DNA from: Mycobacterium sp. DL99
GTDB taxonomy: Bacteria > Actinomycetota > Actinomycetes > Mycobacteriales > Mycobacteriaceae
Direction: 5' to 3'
NCBI RefSeq assembly: GCF_004762045.1
Contig: NZ_SJOM01000007.1
Span: forward strand, 3,647,008-3,711,007
Length of the DNA: 64,000 nucleotides
The stretch's first letter is position 1; the number at the start of each line of letters is the position of its first letter. Both the position numbers and the translations under genes were made by a program. The notes under the pieces were generated by a model. That model made no database searches. It had not been told where the DNA came from and saw nothing but the letters and a program-made list of their open reading frames with translations. This document shows, one piece after another, positions 33,240 through 41,331 of this stretch.

Positions 33240-34547
33240 ATGACGACGCGAGGCGAGCCCACGCCGGCCGGTCGGGCGTGGGACACTCTTCGCGCCGAAC
33301 GCCTGTCGGAATTGGACAAGGCGCTTCCCGTCGAGGCCGACGGCCTCACCACCGCGGAGTTCCTGGCCACCCAGCCCCGCCTCTCCGCCTTCACCACACC
33401 GGTGATGACGCTGGACGATTCGGCCATCGAAGACAATGTCGCCGCCATGGCGACCTGGTGCACAGCACATGGGGTGGAACTGGCGCCGCACGGAAAGACC
33501 ACCATGTCGCCGGTCCTGTGGGACCGTCAATTGCGCAGCGGCGCATGGGGAATCACCCTTGCCACACCGAGCCAGGTACGCGTCGCGGTGAACTTTGGCG
33601 TTCGGCGGATCCTGCTCGCCAACGCCCTGGTCGACCCGGCTGCCCTGCGCTGGCTGGCCCGGGAGATGGCCGCCCGGCCCGATCTCGAGGTGCTCACCTG
33701 GGCGGATTCGACGGCCACGGTCGACACGATGGACGCGGCGCTCGCCGACACCCGGGTGGCCCGGCCGATTCCGGTACTGGTCGAACTCGGCGAGGCCGGC
33801 GGGCGGACCGGAGCCCGCTCGGTCGACGAGGCAGCAGCGGTGGCCGTACGGATAGCGGCCACCGACTCCCTGCGCCTGGCCGGCGTATGCGGCTACGAGG
33901 GGTCGCTGGCGCATGACACTTCCGAGGCGTCGCTGGCCCGCGTCAGGCACTACCTGGAGGAAATGGCGCGGCTGCACCGGAACATCGACGCCGCGGGCCA
34001 CTACCCCACCGACGCCGATGTGTACGTAAGCGCCGGTGGCAGCGCCTATTTCGATCTCGTGGCGGATGTTCTGGCCCCGCTCGCCGGTGGCCGTACGCAC
34101 GTCGTGGTCCGCGCGGGGGCCTACATCATCCACGATGACGGCTTCTACACGGGGGTCACGCCTTTCGCCCGCGGCCGTGAAAAGTACCGGCTGCGTTCGG
34201 CGATGCACACCTGGGCGCGGGTGGTGTCACGCCCGGAACCCGGGCTGGCACTGCTGGACGCCGGAAAGCGGGATGTCCCGTTCGACGAGGGACTCCCCAC
34301 CCCGCAGCTGGTCGCGTCGCAGCTCGGTGCGCCCGCGCGTCCGCTCACCGATGCGGAGATCGTCGCCGTCAACGACCAGCACGCATTCCTGACCATCCCG
34401 CCCGATTCCGACATCCGCGTGGGTGACGTTGTGCGGCTGGGGCTTTCCCACCCGTGCACTGCCTTCGACAAGTGGAGATGGATCCCCGTCGTGGCGCGGC
34501 AGGAGACTGATCCGCTCGTCGTCGACATGATCCGCACCTACTTCTGA
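33240..34547 (+). CDS. PLP-dependent amino acid deaminase / D-threonine aldolase-like protein
   Basis: 435 residues of the alanine-racemase-fold DSD1/D-threonine-aldolase family. The PLP lysine is Lys86 in LAPHGKTTMSP; the C-terminal domain has the metal-binding His-x-Cys in SHPCTAFDKWRW (about 404-406), as in zinc-dependent D-serine dehydratases. The start is ATG 33240 with GGAGGA 10 nt upstream. Next to a RidA, an IclR regulator and a PfkB kinase it resembles the D-amino-acid/N-acyl-D-amino-acid catabolic clusters of proteobacteria, but no D-aminoacylase or permease is present here. Substrate not known. Confidence 0.82.
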   Translation: MTTRGEPTPAGRAWDTLRAERLSELDKALPVEADGLTTAEFLATQPRLSAFTTPVMTLDDSAIEDNVAAMATWCTAHGVELAPHGKTTMSPVLWDRQLRSGAWGITLATPSQVRVAVNFGVRRILLANALVDPAALRWLAREMAARPDLEVLTWADSTATVDTMDAALADTRVARPIPVLVELGEAGGRTGARSVDEAAAVAVRIAATDSLRLAGVCGYEGSLAHDTSEASLARVRHYLEEMARLHRNIDAAGHYPTDADVYVSAGGSAYFDLVADVLAPLAGGRTHVVVRAGAYIIHDDGFYTGVTPFARGREKYRLRSAMHTWARVVSRPEPGLALLDAGKRDVPFDEGLPTPQLVASQLGAPARPLTDAEIVAVNDQHAFLTIPPDSDIRVGDVVRLGLSHPCTAFDKWRWIPVVARQETDPLVVDMIRTYF

Positions 34548-34592
34548 CCCGGGCCTCGCCGATACCGCGTCACGTAGGTTCTCGTCCACGCC

Positions 34593-35061
34593 CTAGGAAA
34601 TCATCTCGCGACCCGGGTGCGCCTCGCGCCACCCGGCCATCGCGGCATCCCAGTCCACACCGTCGAGCGCGGTGAGCGCAGCCGGGAACAGTCCGTCCTC
34701 TTCTTTCGCGATGTGCGCGTAGAGCTCTTCGATCTCATCGCGCACCCGTTGCTGATCCCCGGGGTCGGACAGGTCCACGACCTCGAGGAAGGCGGCCAGC
34801 TCGCGGTGTTCGGCCAACCAACGGGTCGATGTGCTCGGCGTAGAGCTCGTCGCGGTGCATCACCGCGAACAGCCCGTTTTCCTCACCCTGCCAATGGGAA
34901 CGCAATTCCTCGAACATCGCCGTCAGCCGCTGACGGGCCACGTCCAGCTCGCCCCGATCCAGGGCGCGGACCGCTTCGCGGCCGTGATCGACGGCCCGCT
35001 CATGCTCGGCGATGTAATCCCGCAGAAGGGGCATGTCGCGGCATCCGCAGTATTGGCACAC
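34593..35061 (-). pseudogene. hemerythrin-domain protein split by a frameshift
   Basis: Reading from GTG 35061: VCQYCGCRDMPLLRDYIAEHERAVDHG ... HWQGEENGLFAVMHRDELYAEHIDPLV, then the frame is lost near 34815-34820; the frame +1 continues AEHRELAAFLEVVDLSDP ... YAHIAKEEDGLFPAAL to the stop at 34593. Removing one T from GTTGGTTGG restores one continuous hemerythrin HHE protein of about 155 residues with the expected His and Glu iron ligands (HxxxxE, EEN, HIDPL, EHRE, HIAKEED). Either a real recent mutation or a single-base sequence error. Confidence 0.78.
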
Positions 35062-35198
35062 GGCTCGTCCTCCGGCGATCTCGGCGCATCCATCGACCTT
35101 AGACCGGCCGTCTGACTCCACGAGTGAAGCGCTGCGGCGGAAAACGGGGCCGAAAATCGCCCCGGCGCTACGCCCGCGACGGACGGGCTGAGCCGAAA

Positions 35199-35957
35199 CT
35201 ACTCTGAGATCTGGCCGATGCGGTGGGCGCGGGCGCTCTGATACAGGCAGATCGACGCCGCCGAGGCGATGTTGAGACTTTCGGAATTTCCGGGCATCGG
35301 AATGTGCACCCGGTGGTCGGCTGCCGAGGCCAATTCGGTTGGCAGGCCGTGGGCTTCGGGACCGAACAGCCAGGCCGTGGGCCCGGCCAGGTCCACATGG
35401 TCGAGGCTGGCCTCGCCGTCGATCGTGGTGGCCAACACCTGCAACCCGGCGGCCTGAAGCCGCGCAACGGTTGCCGCCTCATCGAGCTCGTTGATCACCG
35501 GCAGCGAGAAGATGCTGCCGGCCGACGCCCGCAGACACTTGCTGTTGTAGGGGTCGACGCTGTTGCCGGCCAGCACCACCGCGTCCGCGCCCATCGCGTC
35601 GGCGGTCCGGATCAACGTTCCCGCGTTGCCCGGCTCCGAGATCTGCACGGGTACCGCGATCAACCGGGGCGCGGCAGCCAGAACATCATCGAGGGAGACT
35701 TCCGGCAACCGGCACACCGCCACCAGGCCGACCGGTGTCACGGTGTCCGACAAGGCTTTTGCCGCACGCTCGGTGACCAACTGCACCGGCGCGTCGGCCA
35801 GCAGCGCGCCGAAGCGATCCAGCGCGGCCTCGGTCGCGAACACCTCGGAAACAAGTCCGCGCCGCAACGCGGCCTCGACGAGGTTGGGGCCCTCGGCAAG
35901 GAAGCGTGCGGCGCGGCGGCGCCCGATGTGGCGCTGCAGTTTGACCGCAGCCGCCAC
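35199..35957 (-). CDS. SpoU/TrmH-type 23S rRNA/tRNA 2'-O-methyltransferase (Rv1644 TsnR-like)
   Basis: 252 residues of the SPOUT superfamily. An N-terminal L30-like RNA-binding domain (RRRAARFLAEGPNLVEAALRRG) is followed by the knotted SAM-binding domain with motif 1 ISEPGNAGTLIRTADAMGAD, motif 2 GPEAHGLPTEL and motif 3 IPMPGNSESLNIASAASICLYQ. GTG 35957 is used; the frame continues upstream as LTERSAR to the rplT stop without ATG/GTG/TTG, so a CTG start is possible. Downstream of rplT, as in M. tuberculosis. Confidence 0.9.
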   Translation of the reverse strand: MAAAVKLQRHIGRRRAARFLAEGPNLVEAALRRGLVSEVFATEAALDRFGALLADAPVQLVTERAAKALSDTVTPVGLVAVCRLPEVSLDDVLAAAPRLIAVPVQISEPGNAGTLIRTADAMGADAVVLAGNSVDPYNSKCLRASAGSIFSLPVINELDEAATVARLQAAGLQVLATTIDGEASLDHVDLAGPTAWLFGPEAHGLPTELASAADHRVHIPMPGNSESLNIASAASICLYQSARAHRIGQISE

Positions 35958-35980
35958 CCGGGCAGAACGCTCGGTGAGCG

Positions 35981-36370
35981 TCAGGCGGCCTCATTCGAGG
36001 GCGCATTGACGTCCTCGGGCAGCGCGGCCTTGGCAACCTCGACCAGCGCAGTGAACGCGGCGGCATCGCTGACGGCGATCTCGGCCAGGTTCTTGCGGTC
36101 GACCTCGACGCCTGCGGCCTTGAGACCCTGGATCAGGCGGTTGTAGGTGATGTCGTTGGCGCGGGCCGCGGCGTTGATACGCGAGATCCACAGCTTGCGG
36201 AACTCACCCTTGCGGGCACGGCGGTCCCGGTAGGCGTAGGTCAGCGAATGCAGCTGCTGTTCCTTGGCCTTGCGGTACAGGCGGGACCGCTGGCCGCGGT
36301 AGCCCTTCGAGGCCTTGAGTACGGTACGCCGCTTCTTCTGGGCGTTGAGTGCGCGCTTCACGCGTGCCAT
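35981..36370 (-). CDS. rplT: 50S ribosomal protein L20
   Basis: 129 residues, complete: MARVKRALNAQKKRRTVLKASKGYRGQRSRLYRKA is the basic N-terminal extension that inserts in 23S rRNA, then the globular domain to VEVAKAALPEDV. Third gene of infC-rpmI-rplT. The leader of this operon has a terminator that could be the target of L20 feedback. Confidence 0.97.
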   Translation of the reverse strand: MARVKRALNAQKKRRTVLKASKGYRGQRSRLYRKAKEQQLHSLTYAYRDRRARKGEFRKLWISRINAAARANDITYNRLIQGLKAAGVEVDRKNLAEIAVSDAAAFTALVEVAKAALPEDVNAPSNEAA

Positions 36371-36410
36371 GGGATGTTCCTATTCTCGTTCGGTACGGGG
36401 AGCGGCAGGT

Positions 36411-36605
36411 CTAGCCGTTGAGCAACTTGTTGACACGCTGGGTGTCGTTGGCTGCCACCACGGTGCGGCCGTCAAGCCGGCGGGTGCGCTTGGAGGCCTT
36501 GTGCTCCAGCAGGTGACGCCGGCCGGCCTTCTGGCGCACGATCTTGCCGGTCCCGGTCTTGCGGAAGCGCTTCGATGCTCCGCTGTGGGTCTTCGCCTTG
36601 GGCAT
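36411..36605 (-). CDS. rpmI: 50S ribosomal protein L35
   Basis: 64 residues, highly basic: MPKAKTHSGASKRFRKTGTGKIVRQKAGRRHLLEHK, full family length. 23 nt after infC and 40 nt before rplT. Confidence 0.97.
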   Translation of the reverse strand: MPKAKTHSGASKRFRKTGTGKIVRQKAGRRHLLEHKASKRTRRLDGRTVVAANDTQRVNKLLNG

Positions 36606-36628
36606 GAATCCTCAGTTCTGTCTTGAAA

Positions 36629-37240
36629 CTAGTTCTGCGTAACGTCTGGTTCTTCTGGTGCGGCTGGTGCAGCCTGCTGCCCGCCGCCGGGGCGCTCGGC
36701 CTGCTCCGCCGCCTTGGCGCGAGTCTTCGCGCCGCGGTGCGGTGCCAGCACCATCGTCATGTTGCGGCCGTCCTGCTTGGCAGACGTCTCGACGAAGCCG
36801 TAATCGGCGACATCGGCGCCCAACCGCTGCAGCAACCGGTACCCGAGTTCGGGGCGGGACTGCTCACGACCGCGGAACATGATGGTCACCTTGACCTTGG
36901 ACCCGGCTTCGAGGAAGCGGACCACATGGCCCTTCTTCGTCTCGTAGTCGTGATCGTCGATCTTGGGACGCAGCTTCTGTTCCTTGACGACGGTCTGCTG
37001 CTGGTTCTTGCGAGACTCGCGCTCCTTGAGTGCCGTCTCGTACTTGAACTTGCCGTAATCCATGATCTTGCAGACCGGGGGTTTTGCGGCTGGTGCAACT
37101 TCGACGAGGTCGAGATCGGCATCCGCGGCGACGCGGAGAGCATCTTCGATGCGCACGATCCCTACCTGCTCGCCGTTCGGTCCGATCAGGCGGACTTCAG
37201 GTACGCGAATGCGCTCGTTGATGCGGGTCTCAGTGCTGAT
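36629..37240 (-). CDS. infC: translation initiation factor IF-3, non-canonical ATC start
   Basis: 203-residue IF-3. The N-terminal domain (TRINERIRVPEVRLIGPNGEQVGIV), the lysine-rich linker and the C-terminal domain (VKVTIMFRGREQSRPELG) are complete, with a Pro/Ala tail. Homologs begin STETR...; here the codon before that is ATC at 37240, with AGGAGG (37245-37250) four nt upstream and no ATG, GTG or TTG at that place. A rare start codon is the known means by which IF-3 limits its own translation in other bacteria. Upstream open frame belongs to the leader hairpin region. Confidence 0.93.
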   Translation of the reverse strand: MSTETRINERIRVPEVRLIGPNGEQVGIVRIEDALRVAADADLDLVEVAPAAKPPVCKIMDYGKFKYETALKERESRKNQQQTVVKEQKLRPKIDDHDYETKKGHVVRFLEAGSKVKVTIMFRGREQSRPELGYRLLQRLGADVADYGFVETSAKQDGRNMTMVLAPHRGAKTRAKAAEQAERPGGGQQAAPAAPEEPDVTQN

Positions 37241-37485
37241 GGGGCCTCCTATGTTGGGTCTGCTGAGGAGACCCACCCATCTGCATCTCTGCCCGAAGAA
37301 CAGAAAAGCCCTGCTAAAAGCAGGGCCCAATGCCGACCGATCACGGCTTACGCCGCCTGCACCTCCAGTATCTGGAGCACAGAACCGGCGTCCGAGGACA
37401 CCGGCGACCGGACCGTTGTACCTTGTGGCCAACGGTGGGAGTGGGACTCCACTTGCTGTCCCTGACATAAGCCGGGACGGTCGCG
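37241..37485 (-). ncRNA. long 5' leader of infC-rpmI-rplT
   Basis: About 245 nt separate the predicted transcription start (near 37485) from the infC start. The leader includes an intrinsic terminator (37296-37326) 56 nt before the Shine-Dalgarno, so it can act as an attenuator. It overlaps no coding gene. I do not recognise a named RNA family. Confidence 0.6.
37296..37326 (-). terminator. intrinsic terminator inside the infC leader (attenuator candidate)
   Basis: On the minus strand GCCCTGCT-TTT-AGCAGGGC followed by TTTTCTGTTCTT: a perfect 8-bp GC-rich stem, 3-nt loop and U-rich tail, one of very few textbook Rho-independent terminators in this window, and it lies upstream of the genes. Confidence 0.85.
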
Positions 37486-37491
37486 CATGAC

Positions 37492-37500
37492 AGTCTAGCA
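37492..37500 (-). promoter_or_regulatory. infC operon promoter, extended -10
   Basis: On the minus strand TGC-TAGACT, an extended -10 box; TAGACT is 37492-37497. The -35 region (TCTGTC, 17 nt upstream) is weak. The divergent DUF1844 gene starts at 37504, so the promoter lies on its 5' end. Confidence 0.55.
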
Positions 37501-37503
37501 GGC

Positions 37504-37890
37504 ATGACCGATCCGACAGAAACGCCCGCCGACGCTACGCCGCAGGACTCAAGCGATCTGGACGGCCTCGCCGTCCGCGAACTTGCCGACATCCCCGCGG
37601 TGGAAGTGATCACCCGGGCTGCGGTCATGTTGATGAGCGCCGCGGCCGAGAAGATCGGACTGTCCGCCGAGGATCCCGAGGATAGCCCGCACCGTGATCT
37701 TGATGAGGCCCGCAGGCTCATCACCGCGCTGGCCGGCCTCGTGACGGCCTCGGCCGAATACCTCGGACCGCACGCGGGCCCCGTGCGCGACGGCCTCAAG
37801 AGTCTGCAACTGGCATTCCGTGAAGCCAGCGCCGCGCCCGAGGAACCGGGCAAAGGCCCAGGCGAGAAGTACACCGGTCCGGTCTGGTAA
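37504..37890 (+). CDS. DUF1844 family protein
   Basis: 128 residues. An acidic N-terminal stretch is followed by a conserved helical DUF1844 core (IPAVEVITRAAVMLMSAAAEKIGLS ... RDLDEARRLITALAGLVTAS) and a Gly/Pro tail. Actinobacterial proteins of this family are commonly encoded next to infC, in divergent orientation as here. Function unknown. Confidence 0.85.
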   Translation: MTDPTETPADATPQDSSDLDGLAVRELADIPAVEVITRAAVMLMSAAAEKIGLSAEDPEDSPHRDLDEARRLITALAGLVTASAEYLGPHAGPVRDGLKSLQLAFREASAAPEEPGKGPGEKYTGPVW

Positions 37891-37957
37891 TCGCCTGGAA
37901 GCTGTCTGTGCGCGCGATGGACCCAATTGACGGTTTGACCGCCTATTCTCCGGGCTT

Positions 37958-40900
37958 ATGACCGTTATCAGCCGCGGCCGCCGCGCCGGGGTCCAGCCCG
38001 CGTCGAGGTTCTCCTGGGTTCCCGCAGCGGCGGGTTGGACCGTCGGGGTCATCGCCACCCTGTCGCTGATCGCCAGCGTTTCTCCGGCGGTGCGCTGGTT
38101 GATCCAGGTGCCGCGCGAGTTCGTCAACGACTACATCTTCAACTTCCCCGACACCAGCTTCGCCTGGGCCTTCGTGCTGGCGTTGTTGGCCGCCGCGCTC
38201 GCGGCCCGCAAGCGGATCGCCTGGTGGATCCTGGTGCTCTACATGGTGGGCGCCATCGGCTGGAACCTCGGTGACCTCGCCACGGGCGGTGATCCGCTCG
38301 CCGAGGATGTCGGCGAGGTCATCGGCGTCGCATTCCACCTGGCCGCCATCGCCCTGCTGATGCTGGCCCGCAATCAGTTCTGGGCCAAGGTACGGCGCGG
38401 GGCGCTGCTCAAATCCGCCGTCGTGCTGGTCGCGGGCATGGCGATCGGCATCCTGGCTGCGTGGGGACTGCTGGAGCTGTTCCCCGGCACGCTGGCCCCC
38501 GAGTGGCGGCTGCTGTATGCCGTCAACCGGGTGAGCGGCTTTGCGACGGTCCCGACCGAGGTTTTCGAGGGCTATTCGCACACCTTCCTCAACGCCATCT
38601 TCGGCCTGTTCGGCGCTCTCGCGCTGATGGTGGCCGCCGTCGTGCTGTTCCAGTCGCAGCGCGCCTCCAATGCGCTGACCGGTGAGGACGAATCGGCGAT
38701 CCGCGGGCTGCTGGAGGCCTACGGCAAGAACGACTCGCTGGGCTATTTCGCCACCCGCCGCGACAAGTCCGTGGTGTTCGCCCCCAACGGGCGGGCCGCG
38801 ATCGCCTACCGCGTGGAGGTGGGTGTGTGCCTGGCCGGCGGTGATCCTGTCGGTGATCCCAAGGCCTGGCCGCAGGCGATCGCGGCCTGGCTGCAGTTGT
38901 GCCAGACCTACGGCTGGGCGCCGGGCGTGATGGGCGCCAGCTCGGCCGCGGCCGAGGCGTTCCGGGCGGCCGGACTCAACGCACTGCAACTCGGCGACGA
39001 GGCCATCCTGCACCCGGACAACTTCCGGCTGTCCGGCCCGGACATGCGCGCGGTGCGACAGGCGGTCACCCGGGCTCGCCGGGCCGGGACCTCGGTGCGC
39101 ATCCGGCGCCACCGCGAGCTGGATCAGGCGGAGATGGCCGAGGTGATCCGGCGCGCCGACGCCTGGCGGGACACCGAGACCGAACGCGGCTTCTCGATGG
39201 CGCTGGGCCGGCTCGGCGACCCGGCCGACGGTGACTGCCTGCTCGTCGAGGCGATGCAGCAGCGCGGGGACAACTCAGAACCTGAGGTGGTCGCATTGCT
39301 CTCGTTGGTGCCGTGGGGCGCCAACGGCGTCTCGCTCGACGTCATGCGCCGCTCCCCCCAGTCCCCCAACGGCACCATCGAACTGATGGTCAGCGAACTA
39401 TGCATGCAGTCCGAAGGCATTGGGGTCAGCCGGATTTCACTGAATTTCGCGATGTTCCGGTCGGCGTTCCAACAGGGTGCGCAACTGGGCGCGGGTCCGG
39501 TGGCCCGGCTCTGGCGGGCCCTGCTGGTGTTCTTCTCCCGATGGTGGCAGCTTGAGACGCTGTACCGGTCGAACATGAAGTACCAGCCCGAGTGGGTGCC
39601 GCGGTACGCCTGCTACGAGGATGCCCGGCTGATCCCGCGGGTCGGGGTGGCCTCGGTGATCGCCGAAGGTTTCCTGGTGCTGCCGTTCTCCCGGCGAAAC
39701 AAGCAGCACACCGGCGAACACGTCGCGGCCCCGGCCGATCTGGTGGATTCGGGCCAGCTGCACCACGACGGCAGTGCTCCGGACCGCAACGGGCTGCGGG
39801 ACGTTCTGACCGACGACGATCAACAACGGCTACCCGAGCAGGTCCGGGTCCGGATGGCCAAGCTGCGCCAGTTGCAGGCCAACGGTGTGGACGCCTATCC
39901 CGTGGGCCAGGCCCCCAGCCATACCGTCGCGGCCGCACTGGAGTCCGCTGACAGTGACACCGTGAGCGTGGCCGGGCGGATCCTGCGGATCCGGGACTAT
40001 GGCGGCGTGCTGTTCGCTCAACTGCGCGATTGGTCAGGCGAAGTTCAGCTGTTGCTCGACAACGCCCGCCTGACGCAGGCCGGCACCGCCGACTTCACCG
40101 AAACAATCGATCTCGGCGATCTGATCGAGGTCACCGGTTCGATGGGACGCAGCCGCAACGGCACGCACTCGCTGCTGGTCGACAGTTGGCGATTGATCGG
40201 CAAATGCCTCCGCCCGCTGCCGGACAAGTGGAAGGGCCTGACCGACCAGGAGGCCCGGGTACGGGCCCGCTACGTGGACCTGGCCGTCAACACCGAGGCG
40301 CGGGATCTGATCCGGGCCCGTAGCGGCGTGCTGCACGCCATTCGGGAGACGTTGTACGGCAAGGGTTTCCTCGAAGTGGAGACGCCGATCCTGCAACAGA
40401 TCCACGGCGGCGCCAACGCCCGGCCGTTCCTGACCCACATCAACGCCTACGACCTCGATCTGTATCTGCGGATAGCACCCGAGCTGTACCTCAAGCGGTT
40501 GTGCGTCGGCGGTGTCGAGCGGGTCTTCGAACTGGGCCGGGCGTTCCGCAACGAAGGCGTGGACTTCAGCCACAACCCGGAGTTCACCCTGCTGGAGGCC
40601 TATCAGGCCCACGCCGACTACAACGTGTGGATCGACGGCTGCCGCGAACTGATCCAGAACGCCGCCCAGGCCGCCAACGGAGCCCAGGTCTTCCAGCGGC
40701 CGCGTGCCGATGGGGTCCTAGAACCGGTCGACATCTCGGGCCGGTGGGCAGTCAAGACCGTGCACGACGCGGTGTCAGAAGCCCTCGGCGAGCACGTCAC
40801 CGTCGAGACGGATCTGGCCACGCTGCGCCGGCTCTGCGATGCGGCGCACATCCCGTACCTGACCCACTGGGACGCCGGGGCCGTGGTGCTGGAGATGTAC

Positions 40901-41284
40901 GAGCACCTCGTCGAGGACCGCACCGAAGAACCCACGTTCTACAAGGACTTCCCGACGTCGGTATCGCCGCTGACCCGGCCGCACCGCCGCGTTCCCGGGG
41001 TTGCCGAGCGCTGGGACCTGGTGGCCTGGGGCGTCGAGCTGGGCACCGCCTACAGCGAACTGACCGACCCCGTCGAACAGCGCCGGCGGCTGCAGGAGCA
41101 GTCGTTGCTGGCCTCAGGCGGTGACCCCGAGGCCATGGAACTCGACGAGGATTTCCTGCAGGCGATGGAGTATGCGATGCCACCGACAGGCGGTCTCGGC
41201 ATGGGTGTGGACCGCGTGGTCATGTTGATCACCGGACGTAGCATCCGCGAAACACTGCCGTTTCCTCTGGCCAAACCTCGTTAG
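37958..41284 (+). CDS. lysX: LysX, lysyl-tRNA synthetase fused to lysyl-phosphatidylglycerol synthase
   Basis: 1108-residue membrane protein that makes lysyl-phosphatidylglycerol, giving resistance to cationic peptides. The first 230 residues hold about six membrane helices; then a DUF2156/MprF-type transferase domain (to about 560); then an OB fold (VSVAGRILRIRDYGG) and a class II LysRS core with motif 2 FRNEGVDFSHNPEFTLLEAY and motif 3 GGLGMGVDRVVMLITGR. M. tuberculosis LysX (Rv1640c) has the same fusion. A -10-like TATTCT (37944-37949) ends 8 nt before the ATG, suggesting almost no 5' UTR. A stand-alone LysRS is expected elsewhere. Confidence 0.95.
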   Translation: MTVISRGRRAGVQPASRFSWVPAAAGWTVGVIATLSLIASVSPAVRWLIQVPREFVNDYIFNFPDTSFAWAFVLALLAAALAARKRIAWWILVLYMVGAIGWNLGDLATGGDPLAEDVGEVIGVAFHLAAIALLMLARNQFWAKVRRGALLKSAVVLVAGMAIGILAAWGLLELFPGTLAPEWRLLYAVNRVSGFATVPTEVFEGYSHTFLNAIFGLFGALALMVAAVVLFQSQRASNALTGEDESAIRGLLEAYGKNDSLGYFATRRDKSVVFAPNGRAAIAYRVEVGVCLAGGDPVGDPKAWPQAIAAWLQLCQTYGWAPGVMGASSAAAEAFRAAGLNALQLGDEAILHPDNFRLSGPDMRAVRQAVTRARRAGTSVRIRRHRELDQAEMAEVIRRADAWRDTETERGFSMALGRLGDPADGDCLLVEAMQQRGDNSEPEVVALLSLVPWGANGVSLDVMRRSPQSPNGTIELMVSELCMQSEGIGVSRISLNFAMFRSAFQQGAQLGAGPVARLWRALLVFFSRWWQLETLYRSNMKYQPEWVPRYACYEDARLIPRVGVASVIAEGFLVLPFSRRNKQHTGEHVAAPADLVDSGQLHHDGSAPDRNGLRDVLTDDDQQRLPEQVRVRMAKLRQLQANGVDAYPVGQAPSHTVAAALESADSDTVSVAGRILRIRDYGGVLFAQLRDWSGEVQLLLDNARLTQAGTADFTETIDLGDLIEVTGSMGRSRNGTHSLLVDSWRLIGKCLRPLPDKWKGLTDQEARVRARYVDLAVNTEARDLIRARSGVLHAIRETLYGKGFLEVETPILQQIHGGANARPFLTHINAYDLDLYLRIAPELYLKRLCVGGVERVFELGRAFRNEGVDFSHNPEFTLLEAYQAHADYNVWIDGCRELIQNAAQAANGAQVFQRPRADGVLEPVDISGRWAVKTVHDAVSEALGEHVTVETDLATLRRLCDAAHIPYLTHWDAGAVVLEMYEHLVEDRTEEPTFYKDFPTSVSPLTRPHRRVPGVAERWDLVAWGVELGTAYSELTDPVEQRRRLQEQSLLASGGDPEAMELDEDFLQAMEYAMPPTGGLGMGVDRVVMLITGRSIRETLPFPLAKPR

Positions 41285-41331
41285 CAGGCGGTTCACAGCG
41301 GTTCCCAAGATTCGGCGACGACGATATTGGT

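Noticed and set aside
37241..37468. N-terminal extension of IF-3 to an ATG at 37468
   Set aside because: It would run through the terminator hairpin and the AGGAGG site, and no homolog has such an extension.
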